This document shows positions 47,586-57,798 of a DNA stretch of 64,000 nucleotides, piece by piece. Below the pieces are notes generated by a model that saw nothing but the letters and a program-made list of their open reading frames with translations, did not search any database and was not told where the DNA came from. The stretch is from Pseudomonas sp. 10S4. GTDB lineage: Bacteria; Pseudomonadota; Gammaproteobacteria; Pseudomonadales; Pseudomonadaceae. The stretch lies in the NCBI RefSeq assembly GCF_034344865.1, contig NZ_CP133774.1:5270001-5334000 (forward strand). The letters run 5' to 3'. The stretch's first letter is position 1. Each line of letters begins with the position of its first letter. A program made the position numbers and the translations under genes.

Positions 47586-48730
47586 AGGCTTCTGTCCATA
47601 ATGTTTTCGATGGCACCAACAACGCGATCAACGTCGTCGGTGGTCATGTCGGGGAACAAGGGAATCGAACACAGCCGCGCCGAGTTCCATTCGGTATTGG
47701 GCAGATAGATGTCCGGGAAACGTTGACGATAATAGGTGTGCAGGTGCGTGGCAATAAAGTGAATGCCTGTTCCGATATTTTGTTCCTGCAAAGCCTTCAT
47801 GAACGCTTCACGATCCAGCCCGCAACGTTCGGCGTCGATACGCAGAATGAACAGGTGCCAGGCGTGTTGTTGCGGATACGTCGGAATGGTCAACGGCTGC
47901 ACGGGCAGGCCTTCCAGGCGCTGCAAGTAGGTCTGGGCCAGTTGCGTGCGTTTGGCGTTGATTTCGTCCAGTCGCTCCAGTTGCACCAGGGCGATGGCGG
48001 CATTGATGTCGGCCAGGTTGTACTTGAAGCCTGGCTCGATAACCTGGGCCTGCGGCTTGCGCCCGCCAGTCAGTCGATCGTAGGCGTCAACGCCCAGACC
48101 GTGGAACTTGAGCATACGCACACGAGTGGCGAGGGCTTCATCGTCGGTGACGAACATCGCGCCTTCGGCGCAGGTCATGTTCTTGATCGCGTGGAACGAG
48201 AAGATCGCCGTGCCTTGGGAACCGACGTGACGACCTTTGTAGAAAGTGCCGGCCGCGTGGGCCGCGTCTTCGATGACGGCGATCCCGTGCTTGTCAGCCA
48301 GGGCATAGAGCGGATCGAGGTCGAACGCCGCGCCGGCGTAATGCACCGGAATGATCGCCTTGGTACGGGGCGTGATCGCCGCTTCAATGCTTTGCAGGTC
48401 GGTCATCAGGGTGTCGCGATCGACATCGACAAAAACCGGTGTTGCCCCCAACAGGCAGATCATGTTGGCGGTGGACACCCACGTCTGGGACGGGGTAATG
48501 ACTTCATCCCCGGGGCCGATGCCCAGGGCCAGCAAGGTGATGTGCATGCCACCGGTAGCGGACGACAATGCCACGGCATGCTTGCAACCGACGTAGTTGG
48601 CGAAGTGTTCTTCCAGTGCCTGGTTTTTTGGCCCGGTTGTGATCCAGCCGGAGCGTAATACTTGCTCGACGGCCGCAATTTCTTCATCGCCGATACTGGG
48701 GCGAGAGAAGGGGAGAAAAGCCTGACTCAT
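47582..48730 (-). CDS. arnB: UDP-4-amino-4-deoxy-L-arabinose aminotransferase ArnB
   Basis: A 382-residue PLP-dependent sugar aminotransferase of the DegT/DnrJ/EryC1 family, transferring the amino group from glutamate to UDP-4-keto-arabinose. The PLP lysine is in [14 protein letters not shown] near residue 183, and the cofactor-binding blocks [19 protein letters not shown] and [13 protein letters not shown] are present. It heads the arn operon; the operon promoter should lie in the 352 bases upstream, which also hold a direct repeat (48976-49000). Confidence 0.95.
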   Translation of the reverse strand: MSQAFLPFSRPSIGDEEIAAVEQVLRSGWITTGPKNQALEEHFANYVGCKHAVALSSATGGMHITLLALGIGPGDEVITPSQTWVSTANMICLLGATPVFVDVDRDTLMTDLQSIEAAITPRTKAIIPVHYAGAAFDLDPLYALADKHGIAVIEDAAHAAGTFYKGRHVGSQGTAIFSFHAIKNMTCAEGAMFVTDDEALATRVRMLKFHGLGVDAYDRLTGGRKPQAQVIEPGFKYNLADINAAIALVQLERLDEINAKRTQLAQTYLQRLEGLPVQPLTIPTYPQQHAWHLFILRIDAERCGLDREAFMKALQEQNIGTGIHFIATHLHTYYRQRFPDIYLPNTEWNSARLCSIPLFPDMTTDDVDRVVGAIENIMDRSL

Positions 48731-49082
48731 GGGGACCTCGGGTCTGAAGCGTCAACGGAATTTCAGCTGTAAAAGTTTGGATCCACTCAAAGCGTAGACG
48801 CTAAAACGAAAGCTGCATCAATTAGTTACCGCGGAAATGTGACAAATTACGTGGTTGACTTTCGGCTCCTTGCTCGTCAGGTTGGAATTGAGAATCGATG
48901 GCTATCCGATCCGTTCAGATTAAGCGCGAAAATGTGAAAGGGACATGAAAAACCGGTCGGTGAATCGTTTTTCTGAAGTTCAGACAGCCAAAGTTCAGAC
49001 TTCTACCGTTTATCGCGCCTTATCAGTGGCTTGCGTTCGGAGCGCAACCCCTTACAGCAAGTAGTAAAACTCATTAGTTGTT
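48731..49082. other. Intergenic region between arnB and a recombinase gene
   Basis: These 352 bases hold no gene I can support. They separate divergent arnB and the tyrosine recombinase gene and are more AT-rich than the surroundings. The one clear structure is the direct repeat at 48976-49000. I could not identify a classical PmrA or PhoP box with confidence. Confidence 0.5.
48976..49000. promoter_or_regulatory. Ten-base direct repeat upstream of arnB (possible regulator site)
   Basis: AAGTTCAGAC-AGCCA-AAGTTCAGAC is a perfect ten-base direct repeat with a five-base spacer. Tandem half-sites are typical of OmpR-type response regulators, which are known to control arn operons. The centre-to-centre distance of 15 bases is longer than the usual ten or eleven, so the call is tentative. 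Confidence 0.4.
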
Positions 49083-50054
49083 GTGTTGAACCGTTTTCAT
49101 TCAAGGTTTTTTCGTTTGATTGACTTATCTGCTACCGACTCCATAGCTACCAAAGCCAACCCGCTGGCCCTATATCTGACCCGCCTTGCGCAGTCCAGTC
49201 AACTAACCATGCGGTATGTTTTGCAAGACGCGGCGGATCGACTGGGTTTTGAAGACATGAACATAGAGGAAATTCCCTGGCACGAACTCCAGCCTGAGGA
49301 CGTCGTGGCGTTAGTGGCTGCTTTGCGCACTGATGGTTACGCGCCTAATACGTCTTCGCTGTATGTGAACGCGGTGCGCGGGGTCATGAACGAAGCCTGG
49401 CGCATGAGCCTGATCAGCCAGGAGCACTTACTGAAAATGCGCTCAGTCAAAGGCATTGCCGGCACGCGGCTCGCCCAAGGGCGCAACCTCAAGCGCTCGC
49501 TGATCAAAGAACTAATGGAGGTCTGTGCCGCCGATCCGCGGCCACAAGGGCTGCGGGACGCGGCGATCATTGCGGTGCTGTATGGTTCGGGGATGCGCAA
49601 ATCGGAGTCGGTGAACCTGGACCTGAACCAAGTGGATTTCACCGAGCGCAGCTTGCGGGTCACCGCCAAGGGCAACAAACAGTTGATCAAGTACGCGCCG
49701 GCCTGGGCGTTCGCCAAACTGGAGGCGTGGCTGGAGTTACGCCGTTCGCAATTAGGGGAAGGCCAGGAGGACGATCCATTCCTGTTCAACCGCATCCGCC
49801 GCGGCAGCCACATTACCCGCGAGCGCATCACCAAACATGCGATCTATTACATCGCCAGGCAGCGCGGCGCCCAGGTCGGGGTGAAGATTATGCCCCACGA
49901 CTTCCGGCGCTCATTCATCACCCGAGTGATCGAAGAGCACGATCTGTCGATAGCCCAGAAACTGGCCCACCACAGCAATATCCAGACCACCGCCAACTAT
50001 GACGTGCGCGATGACAATGAGCGCCGCCGGGCGGTGGACCGCTTTGACCTGTGA
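49083..50054 (+). CDS. Tyrosine-type site-specific recombinase (integrase)
   Basis: A 323-residue tyrosine recombinase of the XerC/phage integrase family. The core-binding SAM-like domain covers about 25-120; the catalytic residues are R172 (SGMRKSES), K197, H272 and R275 (PHDFRRSF), H297 and the nucleophile Y306 (TTANYD). The frame opens with a GTG at 49083 that has no evident ribosome site, and the first 25 residues look unlike the rest, so the true start is uncertain. No excisionase, transposase, tRNA or repeated end sequence is near, so it may be a resident chromosomal recombinase and not the end of a mobile island. Confidence 0.87.
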   Translation: MLNRFHSRFFRLIDLSATDSIATKANPLALYLTRLAQSSQLTMRYVLQDAADRLGFEDMNIEEIPWHELQPEDVVALVAALRTDGYAPNTSSLYVNAVRGVMNEAWRMSLISQEHLLKMRSVKGIAGTRLAQGRNLKRSLIKELMEVCAADPRPQGLRDAAIIAVLYGSGMRKSESVNLDLNQVDFTERSLRVTAKGNKQLIKYAPAWAFAKLEAWLELRRSQLGEGQEDDPFLFNRIRRGSHITRERITKHAIYYIARQRGAQVGVKIMPHDFRRSFITRVIEEHDLSIAQKLAHHSNIQTTANYDVRDDNERRRAVDRFDL

Positions 50055-50060
50055 GCGATG

Positions 50061-51113
50061 TCAGCCAGTCAGCACATGGGCATTACCGAGCGTTGTGACA
50101 TGAACGGCACTGCCAGCCGGCGGGGCGTGCATGCCGGAGCTGCGAACCAGTAATGATCGGCCCGGCTCGGATTTACCGGGCAGCAACTCCACCGTCAAAG
50201 TGCAGGTGTTGCCACCGAAGTCGCGATCGGTGACCACGCCAGGACAGCCAAGGGAATCTGTTGGCGAGCTGTTGATCTGTAATTGCTCGGGTCGAAGCAT
50301 GATCTGCGCCGAGCCGTTGCGGTCCGGGCTATTGACCGGAATACGGCCAAGGTCGCAATGGGCCCAGCCGGCCTCGATCCGCGCAGGCATGACCACCGCA
50401 TCGCCGAGAAACAGCGCGGTTTGCTCGTCGTCCGGGTAGCGGTACAAATCCATCGGATGGCCTGATTGCACCAGCCGGCCCTGACGCATCACCGCCAACT
50501 GATCAGCAAACGACAACGCTTCGCTTTGATCGTGGGTCACCAGAATGGTGGTCACGCCGGCATCTGCGAGTAGGCGGGCGACCATTTTGCGCATGGCTGC
50601 GCGCAACCCGGTGTCGAGCGCCGAGAATGGTTCATCCAGCAGCATCAGTCGTGGCTGCTGGGCCAATGCCCTGGCCAGGGCAACCCGTTGTTGCTGACCG
50701 CCAGACAGTTCATGGGGCCAACGCTTGGCCATGTTCGAATCCAGGGCGACGCTGTCCATCAGTTCGGCGATACGATCCTGCCGGGTCGGGCCCTTGTCCG
50801 CCAGGCCGAAACCGATGTTGGCGGCGACGGTCATGTGCGGGAACAAGGCGCCGTCCTGGGGCACATAACCGATCAAACGCTGGTGCGCCGGTACCGAATG
50901 CGTGCCGTCGACCAGTATCTGGCCGTTGAGCGAGAGGCTGCCCGAGTCCGGGAATTCGAAGCCGGCAATCATCCGCAGCAAGGTGGTTTTGCCTGAACCG
51001 GACGGCCCGACGATCACCGTTCGACTACCAGTTGGCACCGACAGGTTGATGTTTTCCAGGGCGCGCTGAGTGCCAAAGGATTTGTGGATCGAGTTCAGTT
51101 CGAGGGCGTTCAT
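50061..51113 (-). CDS. Ferric iron ABC transporter ATP-binding protein (FbpC type)
   Basis: A 350-residue ATPase of the FbpC/PotA group with a C-terminal TOBE-like regulatory domain (residues about 240-350). Walker [10 protein letters not shown], signature LSGGQQQR, Walker [13 protein letters not shown] and the switch His in VTHDQSEAL are visible. It overlaps the permease gene by ATGA (51110-51113) and is the last gene of the import operon, just tail to tail with the recombinase gene (six bases between). Confidence 0.9.
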   Translation of the reverse strand: MNALELNSIHKSFGTQRALENINLSVPTGSRTVIVGPSGSGKTTLLRMIAGFEFPDSGSLSLNGQILVDGTHSVPAHQRLIGYVPQDGALFPHMTVAANIGFGLADKGPTRQDRIAELMDSVALDSNMAKRWPHELSGGQQQRVALARALAQQPRLMLLDEPFSALDTGLRAAMRKMVARLLADAGVTTILVTHDQSEALSFADQLAVMRQGRLVQSGHPMDLYRYPDDEQTALFLGDAVVMPARIEAGWAHCDLGRIPVNSPDRNGSAQIMLRPEQLQINSSPTDSLGCPGVVTDRDFGGNTCTLTVELLPGKSEPGRSLLVRSSGMHAPPAGSAVHVTTLGNAHVLTG

Positions 51114-52708
51114 CGGCCAGCCGTGCGTTTGGATTGGTGATAAAGAAGGCCGGTCAGTGGCAACGACAGCAAGATCATGATCAACGCGTAGGGCGCTGCC
51201 GCCGCGTAGTCGATTTCACTGGTCATGGCCCAGAATCCGGTGGCCAGGGTGCGTGTGCCGTTCGGTGCCAACAGCAGGGTGGCGGTCAACTCGTTGGTGA
51301 TCGCCAGGAACACCAGCGCGGCGCCGGCAGCAGCACCCGGAGCCGCGAGGCGCAAGGTGATCAGCCAAAGAGCCCGGCCGGGGGATCGACCGAGGCTGCG
51401 GGCCATGTTCTCCAGTTCCACCGGTGCCTGAGCGATGCCGGCACGCAAACTCACCAGTGCCCGGGGCAGAAACATCAGCAGATAAGCCAGCAGCACGGTG
51501 ATGGTGGTCTGGTAGATCGGCCGGGCAAAGTGAATCGTCACCGTCACCAAGGCCAGGGCAACCACAATGCCGGGCAACGAACTGGTGATGTAGTTGCAGC
51601 TTTCCAATACTCGTTGCAGACGGCCCGGCGAGCGGATCGACAACCAGGCAATCGGGATCGCCGCACAGGTGGTGAGGGCTGCGCCAGCGACACCCAGCAG
51701 CAGAGTCTGTTGCAGGGCCGGCAGCAAATCAGCCGCCTGCCAGACTTCACTGCCCCCGGCGATCAGCCATTTGCTCAGAGTGATCAATGGAACGCCCAAC
51801 GCCAGAGCGCAAGTCACGATTTGCAGCGTGAGGGCGAGCAGGGTGGTGTTGGCATCCAGACGCACGATGCGCTGATCCCGAGCACTGCCTGAGCCAACCC
51901 TGGCGTAACGAGCGCTGCCGCGCGCAGCCGATTCGGCGGTCAGCATGGCCAGGCAACACAGCGCCAGAACCCCGGCCAGCATGTTCGCGGCAGGGCCGTT
52001 GAAGGTGGATTTGAATTGATCGAAAATCGCGGTCGTAAAGGTATCGAAGCGAATCATCGCGTACAGACCGTATTCAGCCAGCAGGTGCAGGCCCACCAGC
52101 AACGCTCCGCCGCAGATGGCCAGGCGCAATTGCGGCAGCACCACCCGGAAAAACACGGCCCAGGGCTTGAGTCCGAGGGATTCGGCGACGTCTTCGATGG
52201 CCGGGTCGAGCCGGCGCAAGGTCGCGGCAACCGGTAGATAAAGAAACGGGAAGTAAGCGATCACCGACACCAGCACGCCGGCCGGTAACCCATGAATCGA
52301 CGGCACCAGGCTGACCCACGCGTAACTGTGAACGAACGCCGGCACGGCCAGTGGCGCAGTGGCCAGTAGCGACCACCAACGCCGTCCCGGCAGGTTGGTG
52401 CGTTCGGTCAGCCACGCCAGCGCAACGCCCAATACGACACACAAGGGCAGGGTGATCACCACCAGCATCACGGTGTTGATCAGTAATTCGGCTACCCGCG
52501 GCCGAAATACCAACGTCTCGATGGCGGCCCAGCCGGTTTGCCAGGACACGCCCATCACGAAAATAATCGGCAGCAGCGACAACAGCGACACCAGTACCGA
52601 TAAACCAGTCACCCACGCGCCTCCGCGACCAATAAACAGGCCACGGGAGCGTCTTAGTGAGTTCGCGGGTATCGCCGAAGCGATACCCGACGGCAGTGTT
52701 TCAGGCAT
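51110..52708 (-). CDS. Ferric iron ABC transporter permease (FbpB/HitB type)
   Basis: A 532-residue permease with about twelve helices: two fused permease units, as in FbpB/HitB. Each half has its coupling loop: [20 protein letters not shown] and [21 protein letters not shown] take the ATG at 52708, three bases after the substrate-binding gene stop; a TTG one codon earlier opens the frame. It forms the channel for periplasmic ferric iron. Confidence 0.9.
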   Translation of the reverse strand: MPETLPSGIASAIPANSLRRSRGLFIGRGGAWVTGLSVLVSLLSLLPIIFVMGVSWQTGWAAIETLVFRPRVAELLINTVMLVVITLPLCVVLGVALAWLTERTNLPGRRWWSLLATAPLAVPAFVHSYAWVSLVPSIHGLPAGVLVSVIAYFPFLYLPVAATLRRLDPAIEDVAESLGLKPWAVFFRVVLPQLRLAICGGALLVGLHLLAEYGLYAMIRFDTFTTAIFDQFKSTFNGPAANMLAGVLALCCLAMLTAESAARGSARYARVGSGSARDQRIVRLDANTTLLALTLQIVTCALALGVPLITLSKWLIAGGSEVWQAADLLPALQQTLLLGVAGAALTTCAAIPIAWLSIRSPGRLQRVLESCNYITSSLPGIVVALALVTVTIHFARPIYQTTITVLLAYLLMFLPRALVSLRAGIAQAPVELENMARSLGRSPGRALWLITLRLAAPGAAAGAALVFLAITNELTATLLLAPNGTRTLATGFWAMTSEIDYAAAAPYALIMILLSLPLTGLLYHQSKRTAGR

Positions 52709-52711
52709 CAA

Positions 52712-53728
52712 TTAGAGCAGTCCGGCCTGGGTCATGAGTTCCACCGCTTTTTTGCTGTCGAGCTTGGAGGCATCGACGGCCGGTGCGTCAAGTTGCGAAA
52801 GCGGCGTCAGTTTCGGGTTCGATTCAGCGTTCTGGCCCACAGCGTATTCAAACGAGTTGCCGTTTTTCAGAATCGCCTGGCCGTCCTTGCCGGTAATCCA
52901 CTTCAGGAAAGCCTGGGCTTGTTCCTTGTGTTTGCTGGAAGCCAGAACACCGCCACCGGAGATGCTGACAAACGCACCCGGGTCTTTGTGCTTGAAGTAG
53001 TGCAGGCTGGTGTCTTTGCTGTTTTCGCCGGTCTTGGCCTGATCGACGAAGCGGTAGTAGTGGTAGATCACGCCGCTGTCGATTTGCCCGGCATTCACGG
53101 CTTTCAGCACCGCGCTGTTGCCACGGTAAGCCGTGGAGTTGACTTTCATCGCTTTCAGCCAGTCCAGCGTTGCGGCTTCACCCTTGAGTTCAAGCACGGC
53201 AGCGACGATCGCCTGGAAGTCGGCGCCACTTGGCGACGCGGCCCAGCGGCCTTTCCAGCTCGGCGAGGCGAGGTCCATCAGCGATTTTGGCAGATCTGCT
53301 TCAGTCAGCTTGGCTGGGTTGTAGACAAACACCGTGGAGCGCGCGGCGATGCCAACCCATTTACCGTGGGCCGGACGATAAGGTGAGCCAATTTGTTCCA
53401 GGGTGGTTGGCGCAACCGGGGCGAACAGCCCTGCGTTCTCTACAAGGACCATGGCCGGGGAGTTCTCGGTCAGGAATACGTCTGCCGGGGAGGCAGCGCC
53501 TTCCTGGACGATCTGGTTACCCATTTCGGTGTCGTCGCCGTTGCGCACGGTGACTTTGATCCCGGTTTCCTTGGTGAAACCCTCGACCCAGGATTTGGTC
53601 AGGCTTTCGTGCTGCGCGTTGTAGACCACGATGCCGTCAGCCTCGGTGGCGGCGTAGACGTGCCCAGCGCTGACCAATGCAGTCGCCAGCAGTGCTTTTT
53701 TCAGAAAAGAAGGAATACGGGTAGTCAT
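52712..53728 (-). CDS. Ferric iron ABC transporter substrate-binding protein (FbpA/HitA type)
   Basis: A 338-residue periplasmic ferric-binding protein. Residues 1-26 are the signal peptide, cleaved after VYA. The opening strand IVVYNAQHESLTKSWVEGF, the VTVRNGDDTEMGNQIVQEG block and the iron-tyrosine pair region DSGVIYHYYRFVD (two adjacent tyrosines) identify the FbpA/HitA family. It heads a three-gene operon and has a Fur-type box 48-66 bases upstream, indicating iron repression. Confidence 0.92.
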   Translation of the reverse strand: MTTRIPSFLKKALLATALVSAGHVYAATEADGIVVYNAQHESLTKSWVEGFTKETGIKVTVRNGDDTEMGNQIVQEGAASPADVFLTENSPAMVLVENAGLFAPVAPTTLEQIGSPYRPAHGKWVGIAARSTVFVYNPAKLTEADLPKSLMDLASPSWKGRWAASPSGADFQAIVAAVLELKGEAATLDWLKAMKVNSTAYRGNSAVLKAVNAGQIDSGVIYHYYRFVDQAKTGENSKDTSLHYFKHKDPGAFVSISGGGVLASSKHKEQAQAFLKWITGKDGQAILKNGNSFEYAVGQNAESNPKLTPLSQLDAPAVDASKLDSKKAVELMTQAGLL

Positions 53729-53775
53729 GCTGAGCCAGCTCCGGATTTTTTTGATTTTTACATGCGCAATGCTTG

Positions 53776-53794
53776 CAGAGAGATTCTCATTAAC
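53776..53794 (-). promoter_or_regulatory. Fur-type box upstream of the ferric importer
   Basis: On the minus strand GTTAATGAGAATCTCTCTG matches the 19-base Fur consensus at about 13 positions. A second, weaker match (ATGCAAATGATTCCTATTGA, 53801-53820) lies just beside it, as often found for tandem Fur sites. Confidence 0.6.
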
Positions 53795-53921
53795 TCTAGA
53801 TCAATAGGAATCATTTGCATGTTTGAGGCGCGGCGAATGTAGATCCGAGAATGTGAAAAAAATGTCAAAAAAAACGTTAATCCGTGTGATGACGCAATCG
53901 GGAAGGTGTCTGGAAACGAAC

Positions 53922-54011
53922 TGTGGGAGCGAGCCTGCTCGCGATGGCGGCATGACAGTCAACGATGATGTTGAATGTAATGCCCTCATCGCGAGCAAGC
54001 TCGCTCCCACA
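53922..54011. repeat. REP-type inverted repeat (GCGAGCTTGCTCGCGATGG class)
   Basis: Arms TGTGGGAGCGAG(C/G)CTGCTCGCGATGG and complement (one mismatch) with an inner CATGACAGTCAAC region. It lies between the importer promoter and the end of the second GT39 gene. Confidence 0.85.
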
Positions 54012-54027
54012 GGGTTATCGGTACAGG

Positions 54028-55554
54028 TCAGGATTGGGGAATAAACGCCACACTCTGGTCTTCACGACCATGGAACATTCGCTCACCGTTGGTGGGCGTG
54101 GTGGTGATGACCTGATGGTCGGCACTCAGGTAGTTCAGGGGTAGGTCACCGCCATTGCGGTATTGCGCCACAATGATGGTGCGCTGAGGATCCCAATGCT
54201 GGCCGCTGGTGGTCTCAAGCCAAGCCATCAACGCAGCGCTGTCGCCGGTGCGGGGGAAGTCCTGGTTTTCCTGCACGTAATAGAACGGCGCGCCCCCGGT
54301 TTGCAGGTACATCGGTACTTTGTTATCGACTTCGATCATAACCATGCGCCACTCGTTCAACGGCGCACGCTTGCTGGCCTCGAGCTTGACCGTCTCACCG
54401 AACTGGACCACGCCGCCACCGCCGTTGGTCCATGGGTAGAGCACACCCAGCACCGCAAGCATCAGCACCGTGGCCGCGCCAACGCCGATCTTCATCCTGC
54501 GACTGCCAAACCGACCCGCCGCGTTGCGTTCCGCCATTCGCTTGGTAATCCACCAGGCGCCAAGCAATTGCGCGAATGGCACCAGTGGCAACACGTAATA
54601 ACTGCGGCGACTTCCGCTGGCGGTGAAGAACAGCATCAGCAGACCCAGGCCCCAGATCAGCCAGCGGGTATTGGGTTCGACATTGCGCCAGTGACGTATG
54701 GCGACCCACAATCCGATGATCCAGCACGGCGCCCAGGGCAGGGTGTAGACCGGCAGGTAAATCAGATAAGTGTAAATCGGGCCAATGTTGTCGAACGGCT
54801 GGAAAAACCGCACGACGTTTTCCCGCAGTACCAGGCCCAGGCCACTTTCGCCGTAGGTCGGCGCGCCGTAGAAGTGGGACAGGATGAATGGCGTCATGTA
54901 GAACACGCCGGCAATCACCAGGGCCAGACAGAGCCGCAGGTTGAGGTGGCGCTTCCAGCGACCTTCCTGCAACAGATGAGGCAACAGCACCAGGCCCGGC
55001 AAGATGAAGCCGATCAAACCCTTGAACAGCGAGGTCAGCGACAACAGCAGGAAAAACACCAGGTAGCGACCCAGGCGCGTGTCGTCCGGTCCACGCCAGT
55101 ACCACCAGACCGCCGCGAGTACGCCGCACACGGTCAAGATGTCGGCCGTGGCAACCCTCGCCCAGAATATGAAGTAGAAAGTCGTCGCCAGCATCCAGCC
55201 AGCGATCAGGCCGGTGCCTTTGCGAAACAATTGTTCGCCGATCAGGTACACCAGCCAGACGCTCAGCCACGCCGATATCACCGACGACAGACGCAGCGAC
55301 CAGTGACCCAGGCCGCCGGTCAGCCACGCCGTGGCGGTGATCAGCCAATAGGACGGCAGCGGTTTATCGTAATACGGCCCGCCCTTGAGATAAGGGTCGA
55401 AGTAGTCACCACTCTGGAGCATCTGCAGGGCGATGTTGGCCCAGCGGGTTTCCGCGCCCCACAACTCCCGAGTGCCCAAACCCAACAACAACATCAGCGC
55501 AGTCGCGCCCAGCAGGAGCCACAGCGCGCCCCTGTCACTTGCCCAAAACTTCAT
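54028..55554 (-). CDS. GT39 family membrane glycosyltransferase
   Basis: A 508-residue GT-C fold protein with about eleven hydrophobic segments. The catalytic first loop reads LWGAETRWANIALQMLQSGDYF, parallel to the PDETRY loop of ArnT, and GGPYYDKPLPSYWL follows. The C-terminal soluble domain is about 130 residues. It stands downstream of the second ArnT on the same strand across a repeat of about 200 bases. The donor is expected to be a polyprenyl-phosphate sugar; acceptor unknown. Confidence 0.88.
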   Translation of the reverse strand: MKFWASDRGALWLLLGATALMLLLGLGTRELWGAETRWANIALQMLQSGDYFDPYLKGGPYYDKPLPSYWLITATAWLTGGLGHWSLRLSSVISAWLSVWLVYLIGEQLFRKGTGLIAGWMLATTFYFIFWARVATADILTVCGVLAAVWWYWRGPDDTRLGRYLVFFLLLSLTSLFKGLIGFILPGLVLLPHLLQEGRWKRHLNLRLCLALVIAGVFYMTPFILSHFYGAPTYGESGLGLVLRENVVRFFQPFDNIGPIYTYLIYLPVYTLPWAPCWIIGLWVAIRHWRNVEPNTRWLIWGLGLLMLFFTASGSRRSYYVLPLVPFAQLLGAWWITKRMAERNAAGRFGSRRMKIGVGAATVLMLAVLGVLYPWTNGGGGVVQFGETVKLEASKRAPLNEWRMVMIEVDNKVPMYLQTGGAPFYYVQENQDFPRTGDSAALMAWLETTSGQHWDPQRTIIVAQYRNGGDLPLNYLSADHQVITTTPTNGERMFHGREDQSVAFIPQS

Positions 55555-55619
55555 TGAGGGTTTCCCTGTAGAACTTTAAGTAGTTGCATACATTGGTAGA
55601 GGTGGCGAACACCGCATTT

Positions 55620-55711
55620 GTGGCGAGCGAGCTTGCTCGCGCCGGGCTGCGAAGCGGCCCCAAAATCCTGCGAGCGCTGCGCACTCGAGCGGGAGCAAGC
55701 TCCCTCGCCAC
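55620..55711. repeat. Chimeric REP-type inverted repeat
   Basis: The left end TGTGGCGAGCGAGCTTGCTCGCG and the right end GAGCGGGAGCAAGCTCCCTCGCCACA match different REP classes; a GGCTGCGAAGCGGCCCC / GCGCTGCGC centre joins them. It appears to be a hybrid of the 2424-2516 class with the GCTTGCTCGC class. It lies between the second ArnT and its GT39 neighbour. Confidence 0.7.
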
Positions 55712-55751
55712 AGGCAGCCGCTCCCACAGGTTTAATTTTTGTTGTTACAAC

Positions 55752-57476
55752 TCAGGGCTGGGTTTGCGGGAAGATCAGAATTTCCAGGTTGCCGCGCTGG
55801 TAGCGTTTGCCGTCCACGGGCAACAAGGCGACTTCCTGAACTTCCTGAACACTGTTGACCCGCATCACCACCCCGACCGAGCCTTTCTTGCGCGCTTCGG
55901 TCATCCATTGGCCGACGTTATCCATGGTGACTTTGCGCGAAGCCATGGCTGGGTCGTCGAGACCATATTTCAGCTCACCGATAGTGTTGAACAGATCGAC
56001 TTGCGGACGCTTCAACCGCCAGGACAACGCCGACGCCGCGCCCAGGTCGTTACTGAGTAATGAGCTCGTTTGACCCAAGGCATCCAGGTGTTCGGCGATA
56101 AACTGGTCAGGCATCTTGCTGTTGACGATCTTGCCGGGCATCGCGGCCGGCAGCAGCGCCACCAGCAGAAAGATCCCCAGCGCCGGCGCCGCCCAGAGCG
56201 TCAATGGCCGCGAGACTTGCACTGCGTTGGCGATGATCCAGCCGGCCAGCACGATGTAGCCAAGGGACAGGCTGAACATCTCCGTGTTTTCGAAAATTTC
56301 CCGGGTCGCTTGTACGTAAACCAAGCCGATCAGCGCAGCGCTGGCCAGCACCACATTGAGTACACCGTTAATACGCAGGGCCCGGCCTTTCGCCTGTTCA
56401 ATCAGACCCACCACGGTATGCCCCATCAGCAACGCCAGCGGCAGCAGGCACGGCATGATGTAGGTCGGCAACTTGCCCTTGCTCAGGCTGAAAAACGCCA
56501 GCGGCAACAGCATCCACAGCAGCAGAAAGCCAATCGCCGGTTGGCGCTTGTTCTTCCAGGCCTGGATAAAGGTCGATGGCAGCAACGCGGCCCACGGCAG
56601 GCTCGATACCACCAGCATTGGCAGATAGAACCACCACGGACGGGTGTGTTGTGCATCTTCGGCGGCGAACCGGCGAATGTGTTCGTGCCAGAAGAAAAAC
56701 CGCCAGAAGTCCGGTTCCCGATAGTGAATGGCAAGCACCCACGGCAAGCAGACCACGGCCGCCACGACGACCGCTATCGGCCCGTAGCGCAACAATTCGC
56801 CCAAACGTCGCTGCCACAGCATGTAGGGCAGGGCGATCAACACCGGCAACAGCCAGGCGAGGAATCCCTTGGTCATGAAGCCCATGCCACACGCGGCGCC
56901 CAATACGGCCCACGCACCAATTCGTTCTTTGGACGATGAGCTATCGATGGCAAACCACAACGCAACCAGGCTCAGATTGACCCAGAGCGTGAACTGCGGA
57001 TCGAGATTCGCATAACCGGCTTGCCCGGCGATCAACCCAAAACTCATGTAGAGCAACGCACAGGCGCCACTTTTACGCGGGTCGTTCCAAAGGCGACGGG
57101 CAATCAGGTAAGTCAGCCAGACGCTCAGCCCGGTGCTCAACGCCGAGGCGATTCGTACACCAAACAGGTTATCGCCGAACACGGCCTGGCCGATGGCGAT
57201 CATCCAGTAGCCGGCGATGGGTTTTTCGAAATAGCGGATGCCCATGAAGTGCGGGGACACCCAATTGCCGCTCAGGAGCATCTCCTGGCTGATCTGGCCG
57301 TAGCGGGTTTCGTCGGGGATCCACAAACCGTGGGTGACCAGTGGCACTAAATAGAACACCACGAAGGCCAGTAGCAAGCCGGGAACGATCCAGCGTTCGG
57401 CGGCTGTGGGTTCTGGCGTAGGGCGGCGGGACGCATGCGCCGCAGGATGTTGCAACAGATTGTTATGGGACGTCAT
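55752..57476 (-). CDS. ArnT family lipid A aminoarabinose transferase (second copy)
   Basis: A 574-residue intact ArnT paralog. It has the same landmarks as the operon copy: [70 protein letters not shown] and a soluble C-terminal domain with [10 protein letters not shown]. It differs by a 30-residue cytoplasmic N-terminal extension and many scattered changes, so it is an old duplication. It is about 12 kb from the first copy and not part of the arn operon. It could use the same donor on a different acceptor, or under a different signal. Confidence 0.9.
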   Translation of the reverse strand: MTSHNNLLQHPAAHASRRPTPEPTAAERWIVPGLLLAFVVFYLVPLVTHGLWIPDETRYGQISQEMLLSGNWVSPHFMGIRYFEKPIAGYWMIAIGQAVFGDNLFGVRIASALSTGLSVWLTYLIARRLWNDPRKSGACALLYMSFGLIAGQAGYANLDPQFTLWVNLSLVALWFAIDSSSSKERIGAWAVLGAACGMGFMTKGFLAWLLPVLIALPYMLWQRRLGELLRYGPIAVVVAAVVCLPWVLAIHYREPDFWRFFFWHEHIRRFAAEDAQHTRPWWFYLPMLVVSSLPWAALLPSTFIQAWKNKRQPAIGFLLLWMLLPLAFFSLSKGKLPTYIMPCLLPLALLMGHTVVGLIEQAKGRALRINGVLNVVLASAALIGLVYVQATREIFENTEMFSLSLGYIVLAGWIIANAVQVSRPLTLWAAPALGIFLLVALLPAAMPGKIVNSKMPDQFIAEHLDALGQTSSLLSNDLGAASALSWRLKRPQVDLFNTIGELKYGLDDPAMASRKVTMDNVGQWMTEARKKGSVGVVMRVNSVQEVQEVALLPVDGKRYQRGNLEILIFPQTQP

Positions 57477-57798
57477 GAATCGACCTTAACGCAGGGACGT
57501 TGCTTGGTTCAGCGAGGAGCTCGGCGCAATCCTGCGCAGGCACAACGCTGGTTTGAGTGAATGCAGGCATATCGGCAGCTGAATGTGCGTGTTTTCCCTG
57601 AATCCAGAGAACTATCAACCTTCCCGGCTGAACGGTTCCTGAAGGAATTCAAGCTTGGAATCCGCCAATGTCCAGTTATTCAAGTAAAAGACAAACTTTC
57701 TTACATAGATCTGTCAATGAGCAGCAAACTAATTAGCTTGCTACTCATTGCCGTTGATTATTTTGACCTTGTATTACGTTTGGCATCTAACAAGTGAT
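57477..57798. other. AT-rich intergenic region upstream of the second ArnT
   Basis: These 322 bases, much richer in A and T than the neighbourhood, hold no gene I can support. A 78-codon plus-strand frame (57561-57797) has no ribosome site and no recognisable family. The promoter of the second ArnT gene should lie here, and the histidine phosphatase gene ends at its right edge. Confidence 0.5.

Noticed and set aside
49081-49083. Ribosome site for the recombinase GTG start
   Set aside because: Upstream sequence (AAACTCATTAGTT) has no purine-rich block, so the start is listed as uncertain.
49083-53728. A mobile island led by the recombinase and carrying the iron importer
   Set aside because: No tRNA, no flanking direct repeats and no change in gene character. 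The importer is a common chromosomal system with its own Fur-type box.
55752-57476. Recent duplication of arnT within the window
   Set aside because: The two ArnT proteins differ at many positions and in N-terminal length, and their DNA is clearly diverged, so the duplication is old or the copy was acquired.
57561-57797. 78-codon plus-strand frame in the AT-rich gap
   Set aside because: No ribosome site, no family resemblance, and it runs into the end of the opposite gene. Kept only as intergenic sequence.
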